Source: CAXNKH01 sp049296795 (GTDB lineage Bacteria > Pseudomonadota > Gammaproteobacteria > Burkholderiales > Burkholderiaceae_C). Taken from it: a stretch of DNA of 41,383 bases. The stretch is taken from positions 1-41,383 of the forward strand of contig JBAQTC010000019.1 in the NCBI GenBank assembly GCA_049296795.1, given 5' to 3'. A program made the position numbers and the translations under genes. How positions within the stretch are numbered: the first letter of the stretch is position 1; the number at the start of each line of letters is the position of its first letter. Below the pieces are notes generated by a model. That model saw only the letters and a program-made list of their open reading frames with translations. It did not search any database and was not told where the DNA came from. Of this stretch, positions 1-8,150 are shown piece by piece.

Positions 1-296
1 TTGCCACCTCGGCGGGGGCCAGTGCGGCTATCACACAAGTAGATACCGCTCTTGGCCTGGTCAACACCCAGCGTGCTTCCTTCGGTGCAGTCATCAACCA
101 GATGGCCTACGGCGCCGACAATTTGACGAACATTTCCTCGAACACCACACAGTCGCGCAGCACCATCATGGACACCGATTACGCCACAGCCACCACGCAA
201 CTGGCCAAGACCCAAATCATTCAGCAAGCCGCAACCGCCATGCTGGCGCAAGCGAATCAACAGCCACAAACCGTAATGACGCTGTTAAAGGGCTAA
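1..296 (+). CDS. fliC: Flagellin, C-terminal part (5' truncated by window)
   Basis: This is the last part of a flagellin, the subunit of the flagellar filament, exported by the flagellar type III apparatus. The reading frame is open from base 3 and ends at TAA 294-296. The visible 97 residues are the D0/D1 C-terminal coiled-coil region: an ITQVDTAL / VNTQRASFGA segment, then NISSNTTQSRSTIMDTDYA, then a heptad-rich tail ending in TVMTLLKG. All of these are typical of bacterial flagellin C-termini. The start and the surface-exposed domains that would carry glycans lie outside the window. Its position directly before maf and the pse genes suggests it is the acceptor for the sugar made by that operon (inference). 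Confidence 0.93.
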   Translation, partial: ATSAGASAAITQVDTALGLVNTQRASFGAVINQMAYGADNLTNISSNTTQSRSTIMDTDYATATTQLAKTQIIQQAATAMLAQANQQPQTVMTLLKG

Positions 297-362
297 CGGG
301 GTGATGCCCTTATCGGTTAACTGTTATTTCAATGAGTTCACACTGAACTGACCCGTGTTCCC

Positions 363-388
363 ATGGTTTCGCTGGCTTAGGCCGATCA
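363..388 (+). promoter_or_regulatory. Candidate sigma28 (FliA) promoter before maf
   Basis: ATGGTTT (363-369) lies 11 bases before GCCGATCA (381-388). The flagellar sigma28 consensus is TAAAGTTT-N11-GCCGATAA, so the -10 matches 7 of 8 and the -35 about 5 of 8 with the right spacing. It sits 31 bases before the maf start, which would suit late-class flagellar expression. The -10 overlaps a strong hairpin, so the match may be chance. Confidence 0.3.
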
Positions 389-402
389 ATTCGGCCTAAG
401 CC
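374..402 (+). terminator. Hairpin after flagellin gene
   Basis: A perfect 12-base inverted repeat, GGCTTAGGCCGA (374-385) and TCGGCCTAAGCC (391-402), is separated by a 5-base loop. It lies 78 bases after the flagellin stop and 17 bases before the maf start. No T-run follows, so it may be a weak terminator, an attenuator or a 3'-end stabiliser of the abundant flagellin mRNA rather than a classical intrinsic terminator. Confidence 0.5.
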
Positions 403-418
403 CCAACACATAACGCAC

Positions 419-2443
419 ATGACATACCTCTCTGCAGACCCCAACACCGAATTTCTGTTGACGGTGCTGCGAGAAATGTCGGCCCATAGCGCCAAGGTAT
501 TGGAGGCCGGTTCAGTGGGGGATGACCTTGCAACCCGAGCCGCCATCGACCAAATACGCCAGCTGCGGGCTGAGATGCATGGTATTGGTCAAAATACAAA
601 AAAACAAGTCGACGACGCGCCCACGCCTATCAAGGCTGAGCTGGTAAAGCTGTTGGCCAAAATCAACCAAAGCGACGCTTTTATAAGCGCCTGGTGTACC
701 CGCTTTAACGGCCTTATGACCCAGGAGCAACTCTTGCTAAGCCCCGAAGGAAGACAGGCCCTGATTGACCAATTGATGCCGGCGACCTGGAACTGGGCTG
801 TCGATATATTAACGGCCCATGACACGACCGACCCGGCATTAATCAAGGCGGCGCAAGAGCGAGGACAAATTCGCATTGTGGTCTTTTGTGCTTCAAAACC
901 CGCTAAGGAGGAAATGATCCCTGCGGTTTACTACCTGATCGACAAAAAAGAAGCCCATGCCTACTTCCAAACACTGGACTTTTCTGAACCCCAGCGCTCC
1001 GTCAACTTTAATTCAGCTCCAACCCAAGGGAGTGAAACGGGGCGTGATGGCGCGGCCATCTACGACGAATTTCATGCTGAATTTACAAGAGCGTGGAATA
1101 ACTACCTGGTGAATAAAAACACCATACGTTTCTTCGGCAAACGCTGGCTGTTGCAAGGCTTGGACAATCTGCCCTCTATTGCAGAGCACGCGACATTTTC
1201 CAGTTTAATTGGCAAGTTTGTCAACCTGCCGATGGTGATCATTTCGCCCGGCCCTTCGCTGGATAAGAACGTCCACCTGCTCAAACAACTCAAGGGCAAA
1301 GCGCTGCTGATGGCACCGGCGCAAAGTGCTTTGGCTCTGAGCAGGGTTGGTCTGGTCCCCGATGTGCTCGTCGTTGCTGACCCGGCAGATCTTCTTTACA
1401 TGGTCGATGGCTTTCCGATGGACCAGGTGGGTGCCCTGTTGCTCGGCGTTGCTTGTCATCCAGCTTTCTACCAACGTTACAAAGGGAAAATCATCACCTT
1501 CAATGTGAATGCCGGCATTGATACCTGGATATCGGACATTTTTCACGACACAGCGCATGTGGGTTCAGGCGGCTCCGTGTCCACCGCCTTGTTCACCATG
1601 GGACTCTATTTGAAATGCAACCCCATTGTGCTAGTAGGTCAGGATTTGGCGTTGACCAACGGCCAGCAGTACGCATCGGATTCAGCTGATGGCCAGATGC
1701 GCATCAAGTTCGATGAAGAAAAAGAAACATTTTCATATGAAAATGTTAGCCCAGGCTATGAAAATTTGTACACCTCTGCTGGCAGTACCAGCATCGGCTT
1801 CACGGACAGAGCACTGCTACTTCCGGGCTATTACGGCGGCATGGTTCAAACCAAAGCCGACTACGTGATGTTTCACTCAGAGTTTGAAAATCACGCCGAA
1901 ACTGAAAATGCCAAAGAAGCGCCGATTCGACTTGTCAATTGCACTGAGGGTGGCGCATTTATCAAAGGGTTTCAACATATTCCTTTGAGTGAGCTCATCG
2001 AAGAAATCAATGACTCTGCCCAAGCTATTACCGAAATCGAATCTAGCTTGAAGACGATTCAAACTGCCGTCGATGTCGCCGGGCGAAGGAAGCTACTTTT
2101 CCAGCGTTTACAGCACGCCAAGGATGCACTGGAAAAGAGCTATCAACTGGCCTTGCGCTGCGCAAAGATGGCCATGCAAGTGCAGAAAAATACGGTCAAG
2201 ATTGGGGCTCTAACAAAGATTGAGAATGAGTTGGCCAAGGCCATCCAAGGATCAGCCTTTATAGCGCTGGCAAATCAGGCCGAGATCACCAATGCCATCC
2301 ATTTGGGCTTGCGTGCCAAAACCATCCCCAAGAGCTTGGCCGCTTCTAAAATTTTGTACACACTGGTCATTCGGGAAGTACCCAAGCTGCTGCCCCTGGT
2401 GAATAAAGCAATGTTAATGCTAAACCAAGCCCATGCTCACTAA
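419..2443 (+). CDS. maf: Maf-type motility accessory factor (DUF115), probable flagellin nonulosonate transferase
   Basis: The 674-residue protein belongs to the Maf/DUF115 (MptE-like) family. In Campylobacter and Aeromonas, family members transfer pseudaminic or legionaminic acid from its CMP form to flagellin in the cytoplasm before export. The central DUF115 core is clear: a VIISPGPSLDKN motif at about residues 274-285 (nucleotide-sugar binding loop), a VVADPADL segment, and GSGGSVSTALF near 382 followed by IVLVGQDLAL. The C-terminal third is helical with coiled-coil character. The ATG start at 419 gives the usual family length. The last 11 bases overlap pseB. It lies between flagellin and the pse operon, as in other glycosylation islands. 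The exact donor sugar cannot be read from the sequence. Confidence 0.85.
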   Translation: MTYLSADPNTEFLLTVLREMSAHSAKVLEAGSVGDDLATRAAIDQIRQLRAEMHGIGQNTKKQVDDAPTPIKAELVKLLAKINQSDAFISAWCTRFNGLMTQEQLLLSPEGRQALIDQLMPATWNWAVDILTAHDTTDPALIKAAQERGQIRIVVFCASKPAKEEMIPAVYYLIDKKEAHAYFQTLDFSEPQRSVNFNSAPTQGSETGRDGAAIYDEFHAEFTRAWNNYLVNKNTIRFFGKRWLLQGLDNLPSIAEHATFSSLIGKFVNLPMVIISPGPSLDKNVHLLKQLKGKALLMAPAQSALALSRVGLVPDVLVVADPADLLYMVDGFPMDQVGALLLGVACHPAFYQRYKGKIITFNVNAGIDTWISDIFHDTAHVGSGGSVSTALFTMGLYLKCNPIVLVGQDLALTNGQQYASDSADGQMRIKFDEEKETFSYENVSPGYENLYTSAGSTSIGFTDRALLLPGYYGGMVQTKADYVMFHSEFENHAETENAKEAPIRLVNCTEGGAFIKGFQHIPLSELIEEINDSAQAITEIESSLKTIQTAVDVAGRRKLLFQRLQHAKDALEKSYQLALRCAKMAMQVQKNTVKIGALTKIENELAKAIQGSAFIALANQAEITNAIHLGLRAKTIPKSLAASKILYTLVIREVPKLLPLVNKAMLMLNQAHAH

Positions 2444-3431
2444 CTCATCCCTCCTCATCACCGGGGGTACCGGTTCGTTTGGCCATACTTTTGTCCCGAT
2501 GACGCTGGCCAAATACAAGCCGCGTCGACTGGTGATTTACTCGCGCGATGAGATGAAGCAGTGGGAGATGGCCAAGTTATACGGCAACGATGAACGGGTG
2601 CGATTTTTCATTGGCGATGTGCGTGACAAAGACCGCCTGGCACGGGCACTCAAAGGCATCGACTATGTAGTCCACGCCGCAGCGACCAAAATCGTTCCCA
2701 CGGCTGAATACAATCCCTTCGAATGCGTCAAGACCAACGTGCTGGGTGCCATGAATCTGATTGACGCCTGCATTGACCAGGGTGTGAAACGGGTGGTCGC
2801 GCTGTCCACCGACAAGGCCAGCAGCCCGTCAAATCTGTACGGCGCCACCAAGCTCACTTCGGACAAATTATTTATCGCCGGCAATTCATACGCCGGCGGG
2901 GACGATACCCGCTTTGCTGTGGTGCGCTATGGCAACGTCATGGGATCACGCGGATCGGTGATTCCATTTTTTATGAGCTTGGCCGACAAAGGCGTGTTAC
3001 CCATTACCGATACCCGCATGACCCGCTTCATGATTACGCTGGAGCAAGGGGTGGATCTGGTGTGGAGCGCCTTCAGGGACATGGTCGGCGGTGAAATTTA
3101 TGTCAAGAAAATTCCATCGATGAAGCTGACGGATATCGCCTTGGCTACCGGGCCTGCGGCCAGCCATGACATCGTTGGCATCCGGCCCGGAGAGAAGCTG
3201 CATGAACAGATGATCGGGCCAGAAGATGCCCCCCATACCTATGAATATCAAGGGCACTATAAAGTGCTACCCGTCATTCATAACTGGAGCCATGACCCGA
3301 CAAGGATCAATGGCGGAACCCTGGTCGCTCCCGACTTTACCTATTGCTCAGACAACAACAGAGAATGGATGAGCATTGCCAGTTTGCAGGCTTGGATAGC
3401 GGAAAACCGGGATCACATAGGTAGGACATGA
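2433..3431 (+). CDS. pseB: UDP-GlcNAc 4,6-dehydratase (inverting), PseB
   Basis: First enzyme of pseudaminic acid synthesis. It converts UDP-N-acetylglucosamine to the 4-keto-6-deoxy-L-arabino-hexulose with inversion at C5, using bound NADP. The 332-residue protein is an extended short-chain dehydrogenase. The glycine-rich nucleotide loop GGTGSFG is at residues 11-17, followed by STDKASSP with the TDK catalytic triplet at 126-128 and YGATK at 136-140 (catalytic Tyr and Lys). Replacement of the usual Ser by the Asp-Lys pair is characteristic of the FlaA1/PseB group. The ATG at 2433 lies inside the end of maf, and the stop overlaps the pseC start by four bases, so translation is probably coupled. 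Length is normal for the family. Confidence 0.95.
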   Translation: MLTNSSLLITGGTGSFGHTFVPMTLAKYKPRRLVIYSRDEMKQWEMAKLYGNDERVRFFIGDVRDKDRLARALKGIDYVVHAAATKIVPTAEYNPFECVKTNVLGAMNLIDACIDQGVKRVVALSTDKASSPSNLYGATKLTSDKLFIAGNSYAGGDDTRFAVVRYGNVMGSRGSVIPFFMSLADKGVLPITDTRMTRFMITLEQGVDLVWSAFRDMVGGEIYVKKIPSMKLTDIALATGPAASHDIVGIRPGEKLHEQMIGPEDAPHTYEYQGHYKVLPVIHNWSHDPTRINGGTLVAPDFTYCSDNNREWMSIASLQAWIAENRDHIGRT

Positions 3432-4597
3432 TGCCCGGCATTCCCTATGGTCGGCAAGACATTAACCAGGCTGACATCGATGCGGTAGTGGCCGTCCTAC
3501 ACTCAGATTTTTTAACCCAGGGCCCTTTGGTCCCTGCATTTGAAAGCGCAGTTTCCCACTATTGCGGGGCGCAATACGGTGTGGCCGTGAACAGTGCCAC
3601 CAGTGCGCTGCACATCGCCTGTCTGGCTTTGGGCGTAGGTCCAGGTGATCGGGTTTGGACCACACCCATTACCTTTGTCGCCAGTGCCAACTGCGCGCTG
3701 TATTGCGGTGCAACGGTGGATTTTGTGGACATTGACCCTCGCAGCTATAATCTGAGCGCGGAGCGATTGGCAGAGAAATTGGCCATTGCAGAAAAGACCG
3801 GCACCTTACCCAAAGTCGTTATTCCGGTGCACCTGTGCGGTCAGCCCTGCGACATGGTCGGCATCCATGCCCTCAGCCGCCAGTACGGATTCAAAATCAT
3901 TGAAGATGCCTCTCACGCCATCGGCGGCAAATACCAAGGCGAACCCATCGGAAACTGCCACTACAGCGACATCACGGTATTCAGTTTTCACCCGGTCAAA
4001 ATCATCACAACCGCCGAAGGCGGGATGGCGCTGACCAACCGTGCCGAACTGGCCCGCAAGATGGCGCTGTTCCAGAGTCACGGCATTACCCGCGACGTCG
4101 CGCACATGACCCACGCGTCCGACGGCCCCTGGTACTACCAGCAAATCGAGCTGGGCTATAACTACCGCATGACCGAGTTGCAAGCGGCCCTGGGCATCAG
4201 CCAGCTGCAGCGGCTAGATCCCTATGTGGCCCGCCGCCACGCGCTAGCCCAGAGCTACAACCTGCTGCTGCAAGCCCTGCCAGTGACCACCCCGTGGCAA
4301 CACCCTGACAGCTACTCGGGCCTGCACCTGTATGTGATTCGGCTGCAGCTGGAGCAAATCAGCAAGACCCAGCGCCAAGTGTTTGAAGCTTTGCGTGAAC
4401 AGGGCATTGGCGTCAATCTGCACTACATCCCCGTGCCCACACAGCCGTATTACCAGCGCATGGGCTTCAAGCGGGAAGATTTCCCTGAGTCCGAGCGTTA
4501 TTACGCCGAAGCCATCAGCCTGCCTATGTTCCCGGCAATGACGGACAGTGATCAGGATGAGGTTGTCTCTGCGGTTCAGACGAGTCTGGGTTTATGA
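3428..4597 (+). CDS. pseC: UDP-4-amino-4,6-dideoxy-N-acetyl-beta-L-altrosamine transaminase, PseC
   Basis: Second step of the pathway: PLP-dependent transfer of an amino group, usually from glutamate, to C4 of the PseB product. The 389-residue protein is a DegT/DnrJ/EryC1/StrS aminotransferase. EDASHAIG at 159-166 holds the Asp that pairs with the pyridine nitrogen. The HPVKIITTAEGG motif has the Schiff-base Lys at 191. The N-terminus (IPYGRQDINQADI) and the C-terminal HYIPVPTQPYY segment are typical PseC signatures. ATG 3428 overlaps the pseB stop as ATGA and is followed at once by a second ATG at 3431, either of which could be used. The stop overlaps the next gene in the same way. Confidence 0.95.
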   Translation: MMPGIPYGRQDINQADIDAVVAVLHSDFLTQGPLVPAFESAVSHYCGAQYGVAVNSATSALHIACLALGVGPGDRVWTTPITFVASANCALYCGATVDFVDIDPRSYNLSAERLAEKLAIAEKTGTLPKVVIPVHLCGQPCDMVGIHALSRQYGFKIIEDASHAIGGKYQGEPIGNCHYSDITVFSFHPVKIITTAEGGMALTNRAELARKMALFQSHGITRDVAHMTHASDGPWYYQQIELGYNYRMTELQAALGISQLQRLDPYVARRHALAQSYNLLLQALPVTTPWQHPDSYSGLHLYVIRLQLEQISKTQRQVFEALREQGIGVNLHYIPVPTQPYYQRMGFKREDFPESERYYAEAISLPMFPAMTDSDQDEVVSAVQTSLGL

Positions 4598-5247
4598 AGC
4601 AAAAAGATATTTTTTTGTCGGGCGAAGGCAATGCTTGGTTCAACCGCAACGCCGATGCCTTGGCCAAACAGAGTCTGCCCGAGAGCGATCCGCTGTTGGT
4701 TGAGCTACTCAGTTTAAAACCGCAGCTTGACGCTGTGCACGGGGGCGGTAAGGTGCTGGAAGTGGGTTGTGGGTCGGGCGGGCGTTTGGCTTGGCTGCAG
4801 CAAAATATGGGCCTTGAATGTCACGGAATTGAACCTTCTGATATCGCTGTTGGCCAAGCAACCAGCGCAGGTGTGAGAGCCCGAATTGGGACTGCAGATG
4901 AACTACCCTTTGCCGACAAATCGTTTGACGTAGTGATCTTCGGGTTTTGTTTATACCTTTGCGACCGTGATGATTTATTTAAAATCGCAGCAGAGGCTGA
5001 CCGGGTTCTGAAAAATCAAAGCTGGCTGCTGATCAAGGATTTCTACAGTCCAACGGCTCTGGCGAAGGCCTACCACCACAAAGCGGGGGTCTTTAGTTAC
5101 AAAATGGATTACCCGACGCTGTTTACTTGGAATCCTGACTACAGCGTTTATTCGAACCGTGTCGCGCATCACGCAGACGGCAGTTATACAGATGACCGAC
5201 AGGAGTGGGTTGCCACATCCGTACTGCGAAAATGTCGTCAATCTTGA
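4594..5247 (+). CDS. Class I SAM-dependent methyltransferase in the pse operon
   Basis: The 217-residue protein has the class I (Rossmann-like) methyltransferase fold. Motif I VLEVGCGSGG is at residues 54-63, an acidic end of strand 2 (GIEPS) near 79-82, and the ADELPFADKSFDVVIFGF region matches the motif II/III pattern of Methyltransf_11. The substrate is unknown. Four-base ATGA overlap with pseC and position inside the operon suggest it acts on the nonulosonic acid, a precursor, or the glycosylated flagellin (inference). It is not part of the standard six-enzyme Pse pathway, so a methylated derivative is a reasonable guess. SAM binding is well supported; the role is not. Confidence 0.85.
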   Translation: MKQKDIFLSGEGNAWFNRNADALAKQSLPESDPLLVELLSLKPQLDAVHGGGKVLEVGCGSGGRLAWLQQNMGLECHGIEPSDIAVGQATSAGVRARIGTADELPFADKSFDVVIFGFCLYLCDRDDLFKIAAEADRVLKNQSWLLIKDFYSPTALAKAYHHKAGVFSYKMDYPTLFTWNPDYSVYSNRVAHHADGSYTDDRQEWVATSVLRKCRQS

Positions 5248-6119
5248 GTTCGCACCGGCTCGCTCTTGGTACCGCCCAGTTCGGCTTGAACTACGGCATT
5301 GCCAATCAGACGGGACAAGTCCCCGTCACTGAGGCAGCAACCATCCTTGGCGATGCTGTCGCTGTAGGGCTTGATATGTTGGACACGGCTATTGCCTATG
5401 GTGACAGCGAAGAGCGGCTCGGGCAGATCGGGGTCAACCAGTGGCAGATCATAACGAAGCTGCCCCAGTTACCCGACGAGTCCCGGAATGTGAGTGCATG
5501 GGTTCGTGCATCGGTCATGGGCTCGCTAGATCGGCTGAAGGTGACTTGCCTCGGTGGATTGCTGCTTCACCATCCAGCAGACCTTCTCGGTCCGCAAGGC
5601 CAAGCCTTGTATGCGGCGATGGTTGAGCTCAAGTCGCTCGGCGTGGCTAAAAAAATCGGAATTTCAATTTACCAGCCCGCCGAACTTGATACGCTTCCTG
5701 AGCACATGGCCTTTGACGTCGTACAGGCACCCTTCAATATCCTTGATCGCCGCCTGATTGACTCTGGCTGGCTTGGTCGGCTTAATAACCTGGGTGTTGA
5801 ACTGCACGTACGGTCAGTGTTCTTACAGGGATTGTTGTTGCTGTCAGCGGCTCAGCGACCCGTCAAATTTCAGCGATGGCAAGCCTTATGGGATGAATGG
5901 GACCGCTGGTTGCGCGTCCACCACCTGACGCCGCTTGAGGCGTGTTTGCGTTACGTACTCTCTTTTAATGAAATCCAGCGAATAATTGTTGGCGTTGATA
6001 CGCCAGGCCAGCTTAAAGCGATCTTGACGGCGACTTCCGGTCATTTGCCGCCTCTCCCCGTCGGCTTGCAATCGTGTGACATCGCGCTACTTAACCCTTC
6101 CAACTGGCATCAGCTATGA
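5232..6119 (+). CDS. Aldo/keto reductase in the pse operon
   Basis: With the ATG at 5232 the protein is 295 residues long and begins just before the LALGTAQFGLNYGIAN signature of this AKR group. A GTG at 5205 would add nine residues lacking family similarity. The 5232 start overlaps the methyltransferase gene by 16 bases. The AKR tetrad is visible: Asp51 in LDTA, Tyr56 in AYG, Lys76 in IITKLP and His113 in LLLHHP. It should be a cytosolic NADPH-dependent oxidoreductase acting on a carbonyl. Related reductases sit beside SpsF-type cytidylyltransferases and class-III aminotransferases in some surface-sugar loci, which fits the next gene. The substrate is unknown. Confidence 0.85.
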   Translation: MSSILSSHRLALGTAQFGLNYGIANQTGQVPVTEAATILGDAVAVGLDMLDTAIAYGDSEERLGQIGVNQWQIITKLPQLPDESRNVSAWVRASVMGSLDRLKVTCLGGLLLHHPADLLGPQGQALYAAMVELKSLGVAKKIGISIYQPAELDTLPEHMAFDVVQAPFNILDRRLIDSGWLGRLNNLGVELHVRSVFLQGLLLLSAAQRPVKFQRWQALWDEWDRWLRVHHLTPLEACLRYVLSFNEIQRIIVGVDTPGQLKAILTATSGHLPPLPVGLQSCDIALLNPSNWHQL

Positions 6120-8143
6120 GAATCGTTGCCATAGTCCAAGCCCGCATGGGCTCAACCCGTTTGCCCGGCAAGGTGATGAAACCAATGGGCGGTATTCCCA
6201 TGATTGAGGTGCTGCTTTCGCGTCTGTCTCGTGCCTGCGAAGTCGATGAAACTATCGTTGCCACATCGGTTAATCTTCGAAACCAGCCCCTTGCAGACCA
6301 TGTGGCAAGCCTCGGCTACACCTGCTTCCGAGGTAGCGAGAACGACGTGCTAGACCGCTACCTCCAAGCCGCCAAATCAGTCAATGCAGATGTTCTGGTA
6401 CGAATAACAGGCGACTGCCCTCTGGTTGATCCGGTTCTGGTTGATAAAGTTATTAGTCAGTTCAAAGCCGCTCATGTTGACTATTTCAGCAACACCGCTC
6501 CCCCAACTTTTCCAGATGGCCTAGACATCGAAGTTTTTACCTTGGCGGCACTAGAAAAAGCGGCGCAAGAAACCAGCAAGCCCTATGACCGCGAACATGT
6601 AACGCCCTACCTGCGTGAGTTCGGCCGGTTTACCCAAGCTGGTATGCAAAACAATGAAGATCTCTCTCACTTGCGCTGGACGGTCGACGAGCCGGAAGAC
6701 TATGAGGTAGTGTCAAAAATATTTGAATATTTCGCCCCGGACATTCATTTCAACTGGCAACAAGTCCTGCAACTACAGCACAGCCAGCCTGAAATTTTCA
6801 AAACCAACCAAAACCTGATTCGCAACGAGGGAGCCACCATGGGAACCGGTCAAAAACTCTGGAAACGCGCCAAGCAGCTTATCCCCGGTGGCAATATGCT
6901 GCTTTCCAAACGCGCTGAAATGTTTTTGCCTGAGCACTGGCCAGCTTACTTTAGCAAGGCCAAGGGTTGCCAGGTCTGGGACTTGGACGGCAATCAGTAC
7001 ACCGACATGTGCATCATGGGCATCGGCACCAATATCCTAGGCTACGGTCATCCTGAAGTTGACGTGGCCGTGATGCAAACTGTGGCCACCGGCAATATGT
7101 CCACTTTCAATTGTCCGGAAGAGGTATACCTGGCAGAACGTTTGGTGCGGATACACCCCTGGGCTGATATGGTTCGCTTTGCGCGTTCGGGTGGCGAGGC
7201 CAACGCCATTGCGATTCGCATTGCGCGGGCGGCTAGCGGTAAAGACAAAGTGGCGATTTGTGGCTACCACGGATGGCACGACTGGTATTTGTCGGCCAAC
7301 CTAGGCGATGATGCAAGTCTGGATGGGCACCTGTTGCCCGGCCTGCAGCCTAATGGTGTGCCGCGCAACCTGAAGGGCACCGTCTTTCCGTTCAACTACA
7401 ACAATTTTGACGAATTGACCAACCTGGTGAATCAGCACGACATTGGCGTGATCAAAATGGAAGTGGTTCGTAACATGGGACCAGAAGACAATTTTTTGCA
7501 CAAAGTGCGTAAACTGGCTACCGACCGTGGCATTGTGCTGATTTTTGATGAATGCACATCCGGCTTTCGCGAAACCTTTGGCGGTTTGCACAAAAAGTAC
7601 GGCGTTGAGCCTGACATGGCCATGTTTGGCAAGGCCCTGGGCAACGGCTACGGCATCACCGCCACCATTGGTAAACGTGAAGTCATGGAAGCGGCCCAAT
7701 CCACCTTCATCAGCAGCACCTTCTGGACCGAACGCATTGGCCCCACCGCTGCCTTGAAAACGCTGGAGGTGATGGAGAGCATGAAGTCATGGGACACAAT
7801 TACGCAGACTGGTTTGTCAATCCGAACAGGATGGCAACGATTGGCAGACAAACATGCACTCAAGATCGACCATTGGGGCCTACCCGCATTAACGGGCTTC
7901 ACGTTCCAAAGTCCAAACGCTCTAGCCTACAAAACCCTGATCACCCAAGAAATGTTGGCCAATGGTTACCTTGCTGGCAACAGCGTCTACGTGTGCACTG
8001 AGCACACCCCTGCCATTGTGGCTGGTTTCTTGGAAACTTTGGATCCAATTTTTGGATTGATTAGCGAATGTGAAAACGGACGCGATGTGTTGGGCTTGCT
8101 GAAAGGACCGGTATGTCATGGCGGCTTCAAGCGTCTGAACTGA
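6116..8143 (+). CDS. Fusion: SpsF/PseF-type cytidylyltransferase + class-III (GSA-like) aminotransferase
   Basis: A 675-residue two-domain protein. Residues 1 to about 235 are an SpsF-type nucleotidyltransferase: the CTP-binding loop QARMGSTRLPGKV is at 8-20, followed by VRITGDCPLVDP. Residues from about 242 on are a fold-type I, class-III aminotransferase like glutamate-1-semialdehyde aminomutase: FARSGGEANAIAIR, YHGWHDWY, IFDECTSGFR, and the PLP Lys506 in MFGKALGNG. Domain 1 is the only CMP-sugar synthetase in the cluster, so it probably performs the PseF step (inference). Domain 2 would transaminate a further keto group on the sugar or a precursor. ATG 6116 overlaps the reductase stop as ATGA. 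A good internal ribosome site lies just before Met242, so the aminotransferase may also be made alone. Confidence 0.88.
   Translation: MRIVAIVQARMGSTRLPGKVMKPMGGIPMIEVLLSRLSRACEVDETIVATSVNLRNQPLADHVASLGYTCFRGSENDVLDRYLQAAKSVNADVLVRITGDCPLVDPVLVDKVISQFKAAHVDYFSNTAPPTFPDGLDIEVFTLAALEKAAQETSKPYDREHVTPYLREFGRFTQAGMQNNEDLSHLRWTVDEPEDYEVVSKIFEYFAPDIHFNWQQVLQLQHSQPEIFKTNQNLIRNEGATMGTGQKLWKRAKQLIPGGNMLLSKRAEMFLPEHWPAYFSKAKGCQVWDLDGNQYTDMCIMGIGTNILGYGHPEVDVAVMQTVATGNMSTFNCPEEVYLAERLVRIHPWADMVRFARSGGEANAIAIRIARAASGKDKVAICGYHGWHDWYLSANLGDDASLDGHLLPGLQPNGVPRNLKGTVFPFNYNNFDELTNLVNQHDIGVIKMEVVRNMGPEDNFLHKVRKLATDRGIVLIFDECTSGFRETFGGLHKKYGVEPDMAMFGKALGNGYGITATIGKREVMEAAQSTFISSTFWTERIGPTAALKTLEVMESMKSWDTITQTGLSIRTGWQRLADKHALKIDHWGLPALTGFTFQSPNALAYKTLITQEMLANGYLAGNSVYVCTEHTPAIVAGFLETLDPIFGLISECENGRDVLGLLKGPVCHGGFKRLN
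6827..6841 (+). promoter_or_regulatory. Internal ribosome binding site and ATG within the fusion gene
   Basis: GAGGGAG (6827-6833) stands five bases before an in-frame ATG (6839-6841), exactly at the boundary between the two domains. Translation from here would give a 434-residue free aminotransferase starting MGTGQKLWKR, the normal length and start of that family. Either this marks a former gene junction or both fused and free forms are made. Confidence 0.5.
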
Positions 8144-8150
8144 ACAGCAA

